DNA of 64,000 bases, taken from assembly GCF_000003815.2 (NCBI RefSeq), contig NC_049986.1, positions 17,065,375 through 17,129,374 on the forward strand, given 5' to 3'. Below, piece by piece: positions 44,533-55,621 of the stretch. How positions within the stretch are numbered: position 1 is the stretch's first letter; each line of letters opens with the position of its first letter. The notes under the pieces were generated by a model that searched no databases, was not told where the DNA came from, and worked only from the letters and a program-made list of their open reading frames with translations. Source of the stretch: Branchiostoma floridae (Eukaryota; Chordata; Leptocardii; Amphioxiformes; Branchiostomatidae). Both the position numbers and the translations under genes were made by a program.

Positions 44533-46396
44533 GTAAGTTTTAGTTAAGCAACTAAAGCTATATACCAGATATCGTAGCTTTGGTAAAATGACAGCTCAGA
44601 GACGGTATTCGACCGGCTATATACCTGGTTATTTGCCGGTGCGTCGCTGTGTTCATTGTGTAGTATCTTATACTATTTCATGGACACCATCCACAACAAC
44701 ATGGCCGTTAATACTTAGAACGGTATGGCTTAGAAATAGAAACTACCATCTACAAAAAAACGCGACATCGCGACAACATTTACCAAGCACGTAGATATGT
44801 TACGAATGTTGCACATGGAGGAAAAAACTCATTGCATTACATTACATTACATTATGGTCTTGTCATATCCTTTTGGCTCCTTGCATTGCCATCGTGGACT
44901 CAACGTTTTCTACATTAACTCGTGGTGACGGTTGACTACTTTGAATTCTATGGCACCATTGGTATTCTGAATGCCAAACCAGATGAAAAAGGGCGCCATA
45001 TTCCAGGAATAATATGGGCTCCAAGCGTTATCAGGAACACTCATAAGAACCCACAAATCCCTGTTGCCAGAACCCAGCAGATCCATTAGCTCGACTGCAA
45101 CTACAGAGGTATCGGCAGTCCCTGGTGCCTTTTCTACAGCCTAAAGAGACGCAATAGAACAAACAAAACGCATTCTCGAGCAATTACTGCCCACGTCGGC
45201 ACTGATAGTGAAGCACCGAGCCGCTCATCGCGTTCCAGCAGGCTCCCGGGCTGATGGAGATACATATCTGTCTTCCCTGGGTAGTTCAGCGATAATCCAT
45301 GTCCACCAGAATCTCGGCATTCAATCAAGCAGCCAAATGATAAAACAGGTGCCAGCATATTGAATGGCTGGTGGGGCAGTCGGTGACCTTCCGTTGTGCC
45401 AGTGGGAAATGCATGCGGTATTGACTTGTCCTATATCTCTTCAACCTTCAGGATATAGGAAATCACCGGCACTGATCCTTCCTCAAAATAGAGATGCATT
45501 TTATAGACAAGAAGTCAAAAGTTTGATCTTTTCTATGCTACCTTAATGGTGGAATACATATTTATTGATTTCTTAGCTGATGGATTATCAGGGTCGGCTC
45601 TTGCTTTCATAAAGCCGGCTTTGGTATCTTTTCTACCTACTTATAAAACATAATTTAAAGGGACATGTCCTCATAGTTTGTTATCCTATTGATTCAATAA
45701 TGGTTTGTCTCGAATATGTCTAAATATTCAAGAGACAGTACATAGTACTTCCTATGCCCTTAGTGTATTGAACGGCAAGTTTTTCCACCTTTGGATATGT
45801 TGTAATCTGCCGCCATATGGGAAACGACCTCTGCAACCAAAATCCTACGATAAGCACTATTATGTGGGCTGGAGGCAGTATGTACTTTACTGCCTATAAC
45901 CAGATTCTATCTCTTCTGGGCTGCTTTAGTGACAGACTCAAAGCAAGATCCATGACCCTTTGCCAAAGCATCAATCAAAGTCAGCAAAGCTATGTCTATT
46001 CGAAACTTGATTGAATCCATTCATCCTGAAGCGAAGTTGACCTGTAATTTCCTACATAAAACTGGACTTACCTGAATTTCCGACTGCCCAAGTCCAGCCT
46101 TTGCTCAGGGAATGAGCAATCCTCTACTTCTATGACTTCTTGTGACATTGAATTATCATTGAAATTTACAAGAGCAGGGTTCTAGGTTGATGTATGTTAT
46201 ATGCGTTTAGATGATGGTTATTTGAGCAATCACTGAAGATCTTTGATATTATAATCACCGGTTGTTGAGCAGGGGAAACTTAAGTATTGACTTAATAGCC
46301 CTGAATGCACGATGGAAATAAGAGCAATGCTACAATTTAGAATATGTTCCTTTCTACGAGACCGTGACTCACCATCAATGTTAAACACATAGTAGC
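44533..46396. other. Non-coding, nothing firm
   Basis: A short ATTAC array lies at 44836-44852. ORFs up to 74 codons have no coding support. Confidence 0.4.
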
Positions 46397-46814
46397 TAGG
46401 GGTGGGTACCGGTACAGAAAATCCAGGTCCGGTTCAGGTCCAGAGGATCAGGTCCAGGTCCGGACCTGAACCTGAACCTGGAACTGATTGAGCATGTCAA
46501 AACTAGTGAATGGACGATACTGAAAACAACGGTCCATTTCGCTACAACTAAATCTGTTTTGTGGAGTATTTGACCCCCACTGGCGTTTTAAGATCCTACA
46601 AGGTTAACTGCCTTTGTACGATCGACTGCAAAACTTGGCAGGAATAACTACTCTACTCTACTTATATACCTGAATACCTGAACATATAATCTGTTCATTT
46701 TCCAATAGGTCTAACATCCGGTCCACCGATTTTTTTCAGGTCCGTTTTTTTCTGGACCGGTGCAGTACGAAAAACCGGTTTTGTACCGGTACACCGTACC
46801 GGTACCCACCCCTA
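46397..46814. mobile_element. hAT-type MITE, 418 bp
   Basis: Perfect 19-base terminal inverted repeats TAGGGGTGGGTACCGGTAC lie at 46397-46415 and 46796-46814. The flanking octamers ATAGTAGC (46389-46396) and ATAGTAAT (46815-46822) match at six of eight positions, fitting an 8-base hAT target duplication that has since mutated. Subterminal CAGGTCCGG/CCGGACCTG repeats occur on both sides. No transposase frame remains. Confidence 0.9.
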
Positions 46815-48008
46815 ATAGTAATCATAACCCCTGTCGTTCTATTTACTTCTGCCATTTATATGAGCTGACAGTGCTGTAATGAAATACTGCCAATGAACCT
46901 GATCAACTCAGGGGGGAATATTGTCAGTCGTTGAATAGGATTGACAGGTTGTGCCAAAAGATTCTATCTGAAACTAATTTGCACAATTCTCCAGTCGACG
47001 TTGGTTGAAGTAGATTGAACTGTAAACCACGTGGGAAGGTCCTGATAAATGACAAGATAGGCATTGTTAGACATTATCGGCAGCTTGAAATCCTTTGGGT
47101 TTAAGAAACTTTAAAATTGATGACTAACTCTTCTCAAACTGAACGTTTCGTCAGAGTCACGAAGAAGAATCATGATCAAAGCAACGCCACCCACTCTACG
47201 TGTCGTTCCAGTTCTTTTCCATAGGGGGCATCATTAGACTACACCTTGCCTCATCTTTAAGAGCGAGGTTTGATGGTGAATCTCATATTTTACAGAATGA
47301 CTATGAATGATTTTCTTCATAACCTAGTTTTAAACTTTGGTTCTGTTTTTATATGCAAACCATGTTTCCTCTTAATCAACAATTCGTCCCCAACATGAAG
47401 AAAGAGAATGATTGCGACTAAGATATCATTACCCCACTTCACTATTGTCATGCCCTCTAATCATAATCATCCTTTGGCAGAAACTCATTTTTCCTAGTTT
47501 TCTTCCTTGTTCATTCCGTAAATGGTGCACAGTTAACGTTCCAGCCGTATGTTACGGTTGCTTGTCTGTATGTCTATAGAAAGTCATGTTACATTGTTCA
47601 GCGACGTCTATGGGTTTTTAAGATACTAAATCGTCATCATTTTTACAGTTTTGATGGTGCTAGAGTATTAAGTAGACATAGAAAACAAGGCCAAACAAGT
47701 TTCTGTGAAAGGTCCATCAGGGAGCGTGACAATTGTAAAGTGGGGTAATGATCTGATCGAGTAGTCTGTAGGTTGTTAGAAAAGTGATTAAGGAATCGGA
47801 ACTCGATACGTTAACGAGAATTTCATTGATATATAGTGGACATGATTATGTCGAGCAAATGAAGTCCCCTCAAAAGAGGTCACACGCACTCCGTAGGCAT
47901 ACGTCAATATTCCAAATTGTTCCTTGTCTTCAAGAAGAGCAGATAAGACCATGTGTTGGGTATAACAGTGGTCCATCCGAGTTCAACTGACTTATACCTC
48001 CTCCCACT
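46815..48008. other. Non-coding with one weak Penelope-like motif
   Basis: At about 47141-47168, read on the minus strand, TTCTTCGTGACTCTGACGAA is followed by ACGTT. The GAAACGTT box resembles the end of Penelope/hammerhead-like motifs, but the first box is not intact. The rest shows no coding signal. Confidence 0.3.
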
Positions 48009-48130
48009 GTGGTAGATAGAATTTGCATATGTATTAGGATTTACTAACATGTATTCAACAAATTTCCAATGTGGTAGATAGAATTAGCATATGTATTAGG
48101 ATGTACCGAAGTGTATTTAACAAATTTGGT
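48009..48130. repeat. Tandem duplication, 62-bp unit, two copies
   Basis: GTGGTAGATAGAATT.GCATAT starts at 48009 and again at 48071. The copies stay about 85 percent alike through GTATTAGGAT and the AACAAATTT end. Confidence 0.9.
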
Positions 48131-48527
48131 TCGAAAGACAACGCAGCTTCTTCAATTAAATATTTCATCGATTACACATAATCACGGGTTGTCTCCGTTG
48201 ACAAGGAAAGTAAACGCACTACTCTGGAACAACGAATATGTCGGCATTGCAATGTAGATTATGCAGAAAGAAAGCTGAGCTATATATAGACTGATGATAC
48301 CTTGCCTATGTTTCCTTACTTCAAACATCTAAGTAACAGATACAAATTCATATTCCTAATAAATTTGGACAATCATATCTGTCCCTACATTTTCAGTATT
48401 ACAGAAAGGCGGGAAGAAGTCGAGTTGACTTAGTAGAAAATGATTCTTGTGCTGTTTGAAATTTTATACTTCTCCGTATCTGTCAACTATTCTTTCGTTG
48501 CTACCTGTACTAATTGAACCAGTGGGT

Positions 48528-48583
48528 ATGAATAAAGACCTTTAATTGTATATATATATATACAATTAAAGGTCTTTATTCAT
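48528..48583. repeat. Perfect 56-base palindrome
   Basis: ATGAATAAAGACCTTTAATT followed by an alternating TA centre and then its exact reverse complement. It can extrude as a cruciform or fold as RNA. It lies directly left of the Penelope-like terminal repeats at 48.6-48.8 kb and may be their junction. Confidence 0.95.
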
Positions 48584-48599
48584 TTCACAGATGGCAGTC

Positions 48600-48850
48600 A
48601 GTGTCACTGACGGAAGGTACGGTGTGTAACACTATGAAACACCTTCTTGTCTGTCCCTCCTGTCCGATCCATGCACCAAGAAGATCTGGAAGCTCTGACC
48701 CCAGAGGAAGGGAGTGTGTGGAGTACTGGAGCAGGAAAGTGTAGTGATGACACGAAAGAAGAAGAAGGTACGGTGTGTGATTCCTGAAACGTCTGACCGT
48801 TTCCAAAATCATATCCAGTTGCTTGTGAGTAACTGCTCTTTAGCGCACCA
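48600..48850 (+). mobile_element. Penelope-like tandem terminal units (two hammerhead-like boxes)
   Basis: GAAGGTACGGTGTGT occurs at about 48613 and 48765, in the same orientation and 152 bases apart. Each is followed within 10-15 bases by GAAAC (TATGAAACACC and CCTGAAACGTC). The first is preceded by CTGACGG, near the CUGANGA box; the second by AAGAAGAA. The second continues into GTCTGACCGTTTCCAAAATC, a stretch I associate with Penelope pLTRs. Tandem pLTRs are the normal arrangement in that group. No ORF remains. Confidence 0.5.
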
Positions 48851-50835
48851 TATACATGATTTGTGTTATGGATTTTGAAGAGGCAAACTGATGGCTCTAC
48901 TGCTCCGAACCCTACTTTTAGGGTTATGTGTATTTCTACCTTACACTGTAATTATATCACTGCCGGTCGTGTGGAAAGATTTGGTCCTACGGAGCATACA
49001 GACTGCCATGTAGACTGCCACGTTCCCATTGGGATTCACACAAGCAAGTATATTGATGGACTAGTTCATATCCACACCTGACCGTACGTGTTTGATCTGG
49101 GACTTCTCAGGGCGCCGGTGACAGATGGAGTCCTCCTCGGGAACCCAGTAATAGCCTTTTGACGGCTGCTGCCGTGGCTGTCAAAGATCAAAGAATCGGC
49201 AAGCTCCTTTGGGACACTATTGTCAAGTGCAAGGGTGACTATATAAGCCCCAAAGGCTTTAAAGTGCTTTTCTATATTCAGCTTTCACGACCATTTAATA
49301 TCAAATATCTTTAATACTAGAAATTATTCAAGTCCAATTTTCATGTGAACCTAGGATCAGTTAGACGAGTTACCCTTTCTATCACAAAAAATAGAAATGA
49401 ACTATGAGACCTATTGATTGGAAGGCCGTCTAATACAAGACACAAAGGGTGTCTCAACTGACATTTTTCACTATTACTACCTTAGTTTCCATCGAACGGA
49501 GCACACAAGACCAAACACTGGTAAAAAGGCAAAAGAGGCTTTAAGGAATGATGTTCAAACCCAACTCCACTGACATGACGATTCAACCATACATATTAAC
49601 GCAATAACAGAAAGGGTAACTCAGCCATGGAAAACATACAGATCCCAGTTGCAAGCTGCTCTCTTACAGTCTCTGATAGGACTGTATGTACGTAGGTCTC
49701 TGTATTGTAAATTAAAATGAATAAAAAAACATCTAATCGTATTAGCTTCTCAAAGTTTCAGGGAATACTATTACATCTGCGAAAATTAATTAGGTTTTTC
49801 TTGGAAGAGACGCAAGAGAGACAGTGAGGTCAGTCTCCATACTTGACTTTGAGATAATATTAGCATTGTTATTAACAACGTGCCGCCCTAGCATTGATTG
49901 GGAACAACCTACTACCCTGTGTGTCTCCGGGTCCGGGAGGAAAACCTTTACCTTTGCCATTGATCGGTCGAGTGTAATCAACAAAGTTTCCTTAGCATTT
50001 AAAGCTGCGGAGATTAAAAGCAAAGTGGAGGCTTCAAGTAAAGGTCGGTGCTATAAATATCCCGAGAGTCCGTTTTATTTGGCACTTTGTTGCTTTGCAA
50101 TTTTATGGTGATCTCAGGTCGTCTTGAGAAAATGAAGAGGTGGATGGTGATGTCTGCCAGACGAGTACGGTTTATTTTATGGTGATTTTCGAAGCAAGAT
50201 GTAGGATGTCGACGAGTAGAGTGAACCGGAAAGGGCGGAACGGTACCTCTTATCTAGCAATGCCCGCCTCGTTTGCCCTGCATTTACTCTATGGAAATAT
50301 GTCTGCCATAGCCTTTCTGGCTTTCATCGTCCCTATTATAACGATTCCCTATTTAGATATTTCTATTTTATTTCTTCATCGAGCTGCCCTTTGCCCTTTG
50401 TACTCGCCTTACAGTAACATTAGAAGGAGGAGAATTCTTCGGTCGCGCACACTTCAAACAGATTGGTAACATTTCTATTCAAAATTATGCACATATGGCA
50501 ACACTTTATGGTATTTCTTGTCAGTTCTCTACTGCCTCCACAGGATAACTAGACGAAAAAACATTTATGTTTTTTAGTATTCCGTTTTTTTTGCAAGGAA
50601 GATTGTTCAGCTGAAGCTCAGCATCTTTACGACCTCCCCGTTGATTGGTCGGCATCCCTACCGGTGAGGCTCGACACAACCGTCATCAAATGAAGAACAC
50701 GACGTAATTATCTGAAGATGCTAGAAAATGGCAGATGATAGATATCCTCCGTAACGATGAAGCAATCAATGCCTAAAACGTACGAAGAATAAGAGCGTTG
50801 TGATCTTTTGCCTATACGTGGATTACACAGAAGCC
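48851..50835. other. Non-coding, nothing firm
   Basis: The 109-codon plus frame at 50140-50469 contains a hydrophobic stretch, but no family signature or exon borders. The 95-codon frame at 49824-50111 has a competing antisense ORF. No repeat is visible. Confidence 0.35.
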
Positions 50836-51125
50836 GTAAACGGGAGCAGTCATTTTGAGCGGCTTTGTAGCCGTCGGGCCTGCGCATAGATATCGACTTT
50901 TTGGACGTCTAAAAGGCGCCACACAACATCCATCATGGGTAATGAAGTGGGACATAGCCTCAGTCTGACTGATCACCGGAAAGAAAAGTCGTACAAATGA
51001 AGTCAGACGGTTTTACCACCTCACTGAGTGACCAGATTGCTTGGTGTTTGTAACCATTGCCTCCAGTCATTTCCTGTGACATGTTATTTTTCTCATCTGC
51101 ATATACCTCTACGAGAAGTGACGTG
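50836..51125. repeat. Dispersed repeat, copy 1
   Basis: This segment matches 53434-53640 in order: GGGAGCAGTCATTTTGAGCG, a TATCGACTT...TTGGACG block, ACACAACATCCATCATG, then GAAGTGGGACATAGCCTCAG and GTCGTACAAATGAAGTCAG. Its right end is one unit of the internal repeat described for copy 2. On the minus strand the unit reads WSLSEVVKPSDFICTTF. Confidence 0.85.
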
Positions 51126-52970
51126 TGCGATTTTTTTTCACCTGAGGGTTCCACGTATGTCTGTTTCTTTCTATCTTCAAGCTATACTACGTCATTGTGA
51201 TGTCCGTTACTTTGTCCTGCCCCGTTCGATGGGGTCGCTTTTACCTGATAAGCATGCGGCGTCGATGTATGCTATTTCCCTGAAAAGCTGTAATGCCCAT
51301 AGGTTTTACAAAGTCTTTTGCATTCGTATTGTTGAAGATGACTACCCTCCCCATAGCCTGGGGTGCATTTGCCAGAGCGCATAGATATTTCATAGACGTG
51401 AGGGTCTGAAGTTCACGCTGGCAGGTGTCCCTAATCTACCATTTGGAGACATTAATGACCTTGACAACAAATCACTGTCATCTGCATGTCTTCTCAGAGC
51501 AATGGAAGGTATTTGTGATGTCCTAAGGACTTTCTCGTCTAAAGCTACGTCCACCGGGTGATATAAGGGTCGGGTCGATGAACGTAACTGCGAATGATGA
51601 TCTTACTTCAACAATTGGTTACTAACATGGATGTTTGGGCGGTGGAATAATTCTGTTATATTCTATTCACTATCGACTGACCTGATATGGATGATGTACT
51701 GTCTAGGAGTTTCTAAGGGTGATATATTGTCAGTCAATTTCAAAATTCGTCTAGCCATATCCGTTTACTCAGGAAAATATTTCTCTGAAATTGAGTTCTT
51801 TAATCAAAAGGGGGTTATATGAAAATTGTCGTATTCATTTCTTCTAAATATTGTTCTGGATAGGCGGACAAGGCCATATGGCGCCATATTCAAATTCATT
51901 TTATTCTTACATCTTCCTTGACTGTAGACTTCATGGATTCCGCTAGTAGGCATTTCCGGTGAAACGCCAGCACGCAGCCACACGTGTAGATCGAAGGTAG
52001 CTTTAACACATGGGAGATTTAGACAGTAAAAGTAAGAAAACGTTGCACGCAGCTAGGAACTCTACAGCAATTTTGTTTGACAGGCTGAGTACGAGTAGAA
52101 ACCGTTCCTGTATACGTAGATTCAATGAGAAGTCTCACAACAGCGTCTTTTGATTTCATCAGTGGGGTGGATTGCGTGAAGAGAGTACCACATCTGATGG
52201 GACCCTAAGTAGTCAAACTTGCCTTTTTAGCATGTTTAGATGTTGGCACCCTTCCATCTACACACATCTAGATGAAGGCAGCAGCCTCTGTATGATATTA
52301 CTACCCGGGGGTGGTTGACAGCGTCTTCTGTGGTTTTGTGGGCCAATCCTCGCATGACCATCGCGGCCACAGTTGGAGCATATGAAGGCAGATGAGTTCC
52401 CCGGTTGAATTATATTTACGTCCTCAGCATGTCAACCTGTTCAATTGAATGTAGAGTGTTCGATTCACTGGTTAGATATATACTATCTTGCCAGTGTATC
52501 ATTTTGTTTATCATATTTCATAGATTTACGGTGATTCAAATAAACCTTATTGAGAAGACTGACCGGTGATGTCTTTTTGTTTTCAGAAAAAAAGTACCAT
52601 GGCCAGTTCCTTGATGGCGATTCTAAGATCGAGGACAGCCCTCCGAATAATATGCGTTGAATAACTGGATTTTTTTGCCCACCCATGTTCACCAGCCTGT
52701 TTTGCTGTAAACTGTGTAACTACCGTGCTGCAGTTTTGATGTATGACCGTCGGTTTCCTAGGGATTTTCCACACCGCCCTGTCGTTACTCTCTTGCTAAT
52801 GGGACGAACAGTCTCGCAAAGGCACAGCGCAATAACGTTAACACTCGCCATGTCGAACACTTCGAATGCCGAGGGGCATGGGGTAAATATAGCATCTCTA
52901 GGTCACTGCCATCTGGTTGCATTACACGTTGGCTCCTGAGTATTTCACAGGACAGAATTGAGCGAAGCCG
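51126..52970. other. Non-coding, nothing recognised
   Basis: Lies between the two copies of the dispersed repeat. ORFs stay under 85 codons beyond the repeat and lack coding features. Confidence 0.4.
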
Positions 52971-53036
52971 AGGAAGGAAGTTTGCTGCGGAAGAATAGAC
53001 GGGCCAGATCTACCTTCCACGGCAAACTTCCTATCC
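52971..53036. repeat. Imperfect hairpin, 23-base arms
   Basis: AGGAAGGAAGTTTGCTGCGG at 52971 pairs with the inverse of CTTCCACGGCAAACTTCC (53014-53031), with about three mismatches over 23 bases and a 20-base loop. Confidence 0.75.
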
Positions 53037-53068
53037 TGGCATAAGAGAACCTACCCACCGTTGAAAAT

Positions 53069-53211
53069 CCCCCCCCCCCAAAAAAACAACCCCGTTCGGC
53101 CAGCAATCTAAGATTTGTATTGTCAATACAAATCTTAGATTGCTGGCAATACAAATCTTAGATTGCTGGCTGAACGGGGTTGTTTTCTTTTTGGGGGGGG
53201 GGGGGGGGGGG
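53069..53211. repeat. Foldback unit abutting the assembly gap
   Basis: A C run (53069-53079), A run and CAACCCCGTTCGGC are mirrored by GAACGGGGTTG, a T-rich run and a 19-base G run (53193-53211). Inside, the 23-mer starting CCAGCAATCTAAG (53100-53122) is followed by two tandem inverse copies (53124-53146 and 53147-53169). The G run ends exactly at the gap, which suggests the structure stopped assembly. Part of it could be an assembly artefact. Confidence 0.8.
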
Positions 53212-53311
53212 NNNNNNNNNNNNNNNNNNNNNNNNNNNNNNNNNNNNNNNNNNNNNNNNNNNNNNNNNNNNNNNNNNNNNNNNNNNNNNNNNNNNNNNNN
53301 NNNNNNNNNNN
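53212..53311. other. 100-N scaffold gap
   Basis: Exactly 100 N. The round number is the usual placeholder for a gap of unknown size, so distances across it are unreliable. Confidence 0.98.
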
Positions 53312-53433
53312 ATTAGCCGATCAATGAACGGCAACTACCTATACAATTTCTCAACACACATCTGAACACACAGCCCCTGTAAACAGAATATGAACTAATC
53401 AAGACCACTCTTTCGTGACCTATGACCTGTCCA

Positions 53434-54070
53434 TGGAGTAAATGCGAGCAGCCATTTTGAGCGGATTTTCAGCCGTCGGGGCTATCGACTTCTTGGACGA
53501 CTAAAGTGTGCCACACAACATCCATCATGTGTAATGAAGTGGGACATAGCCTCAGTCTGACTGATCACCCGGAAGAAAAGTCGTACAAATGAAGTCAGGT
53601 TTTACCACCCCACTGAGTGACCAGCTCGCTCAACTCTTGACTCCCGCTATTGCTGGGGATGATGTATTGTCCAATTAATAGCCACTGTAGGTGATGTAGT
53701 ATTTCCCACCTTTACTGGCTACCATGAAGTCAGACGTGTTTACCACCTCAATGATTGACCAAAATGCACAGCGTTGGTAACCCTTGACTCCCATCATGTT
53801 GGTGATGACATGTTTGGTATCGTCCAACCACTGATGATGACGCTTTCCCGCCATTCCTTGTGAGAACCTACTTTTATCCGCCATTGGGATGCAAATGAAG
53901 TCAGACGTTTTTACCACCTCAATGACTGACCAGATTGAAATTGAACCGTTGACTCTCGCCATTTCTCGTGACATGCTATTTTCCAGCCGTTGTCTGTAAC
54001 ATGTTATTTGCCCCGCCATTTCTAGTAACATGATACTTTTTCCACCGTCACTGTGGACACGTCCGGACAC
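53434..54070 (-). repeat. Dispersed repeat, copy 2, with three internal translatable units
   Basis: The left part matches copy 1 at 50836. The sequence ATGAAGTCAGACG followed by TTTACCACCTCA recurs at 53589 (diverged), 53724 and 53895, at spacings of 135 and 171 bases (multiples of three). On the minus strand, 53675-54070 is open for 131 codons and repeats WS[VI]IEV[VK]xTSDF. The 53589 unit encodes the same motif but has a stop nearby. It may be an expanded coding motif from a mobile element or a satellite whose period happens to be triplet-friendly. Confidence 0.7.
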
Positions 54071-54289
54071 AATGCTTTTCCAGCCATTACTACTAACAGG
54101 ATAATTTCCTTATGACGTCATTTAAACGATTGCACACAACATATATTGCTGATTGAGGAGCTTTCGAGATTCACTGTCTTTTTTTCAACCCGAATTTTAT
54201 TACCATTACTTGTAATGTTTTCATGCAATTGTTGATGACATTTTTTGTTTCATCGCATTTGATTCATTACAACGTGAAAAGGAAGGCAA

Positions 54290-54500
54290 CACATATGCAT
54301 GAGCACATTTTCAACGCCAAGGCAATACCAGCAATATATAGTAAAGTTCTTTTAGACACAACTAGGGAAGTACACACATTCAACGTTGCGATGTCTATCA
54401 GACACCATCATCAGTGTTAGAATGAATGCACCTTCTTCTTGCCGCTACTTATAACCGCTGTAGGTGGCGCTACATCAGCAAATGCCGTCCCGAACATGAC
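54290..54500 (-). mobile_element. Penelope-like 3' end fragment with hammerhead-like motif
   Basis: On the minus strand the segment reads GTAGCGCCACCTACAG, then AGCGGCAAGAAG, then CTGATGA (54414-54408), a perfect seven-pair stem GGTGTCT-GAT-AGACATC, then GCAAC (expected GAAAC) and GTT. The CGCCACCTAC...GCGGCAAGA part matches the end of the coding remnant at 18.3 kb, so it is the same family. The A-to-C change in the second box would be expected to inactivate a ribozyme. Confidence 0.7.
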
Positions 54501-55365
54501 TCAGTTTGCATCCAGCTCAATGTAGGGTACATGGTAACTTTGCAAATTTGTTTATGATTGACAACAACGAAACCTTATCTAGAAGTGATAAATTTGTGGG
54601 GTATGTGAAAGGACTACAGTTTAGTTTCTTCAAACAAGACCCAGCATATGGACTTTGAAATTTATGTTTTAAGCAAAAACTTGGCAAAAGTAATGATTGT
54701 CTGCTATTACAATACCGCCACCTGTTCCACGTCATCAAACTATTGTACATGACACTGTGCTGCATCGCTTATTTATCATCGGACAATTATTCGAGGAGTT
54801 ATGACGGATTGAATTTGCCGATAATCTTTTTATAAATACGCGCCGATACATCAAAGATGCTGATAATATTTGTTAGCGTAGAAGAAAGACAATTCTAAAT
54901 CCAGGGCCCCTAGAGTGCCCTTGAAATGGATGTAACTGTCTGACAAAGACGAGTTTTATCGATGATTTTACAATACATTCCAATTTAAACTTCTACTTAT
55001 GCACCACTCGATACTCTGAATGTCAAGGCCCTACATAACAATGTACCATGCAAAGGCGGGCATAGCTGCATTATGAGCACCGATGCTGACGAGGTGAAAT
55101 TAAGGTAGCGCACCAGTATGAAAAATTAACAGGATGCAAATTCGTCTTGACACTGGCGTGGAATTATTGAAATGCAATCATGAAAGGCCATTTACTGTGA
55201 TATCGATCTGGAAAATAGCACAAAGAGAGAGAGTGGGTCTGCAGTTCAGTGCCGATATGAATCAGCAGGATAGCGGGAATGTGATAAGGTCCCGGTAGAT
55301 AAATGTATGGAAAGCAATTCAGAAATAAGAACTCGATAGTTGTACAAGAATGTGACGAGACTTTC
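54501..55365. other. Non-coding, nothing recognised
   Basis: AT-rich, no coding frame with support. Confidence 0.4.
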
Positions 55366-55621
55366 TTAAGGTGGCATCTACTGCACTTGGGGCACCGGAG
55401 CGGCACTGTAGGGTTCGAAAGATTACTCAAGGAATTTGAGACATAAAGGACGAGTTTTCTTACATTTTGCGAATTTTGTTGTTTTCTATGTCTTACCTTT
55501 TAGGTAATACGCAATAACTAAATTATTAAAAAATATTGGCGAAAATATCACAACAGTGCCGCTGTGAACGAACCCCGCAGTGCCCCTCCTTTGCCCCATG
55601 TGCAGTGAGATGCCACTTTAA
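55366..55621. mobile_element. TTAA-flanked TIR element, 248 bp
   Basis: TTAA at 55366-55369 and 55618-55621 bounds an element whose ends, GGTGGCATCTACTGCAC and (reversed) AGTGGCATCTCACTGCAC, continue as inverted repeats for about 50 bases (GGGGCA, GGGCACTG.GGGTTCG). A TTAA target is typical of piggyBac- or Kolobok-type elements. A relative lies at 61555-61782. No transposase. Confidence 0.8.

Noticed and set aside
50140-50469. 109-codon ORF with a hydrophobic run resembling a receptor helix
   Set aside because: There is only one hydrophobic run, no receptor family signature, no splice sites and a weak start. I judged it a chance ORF.
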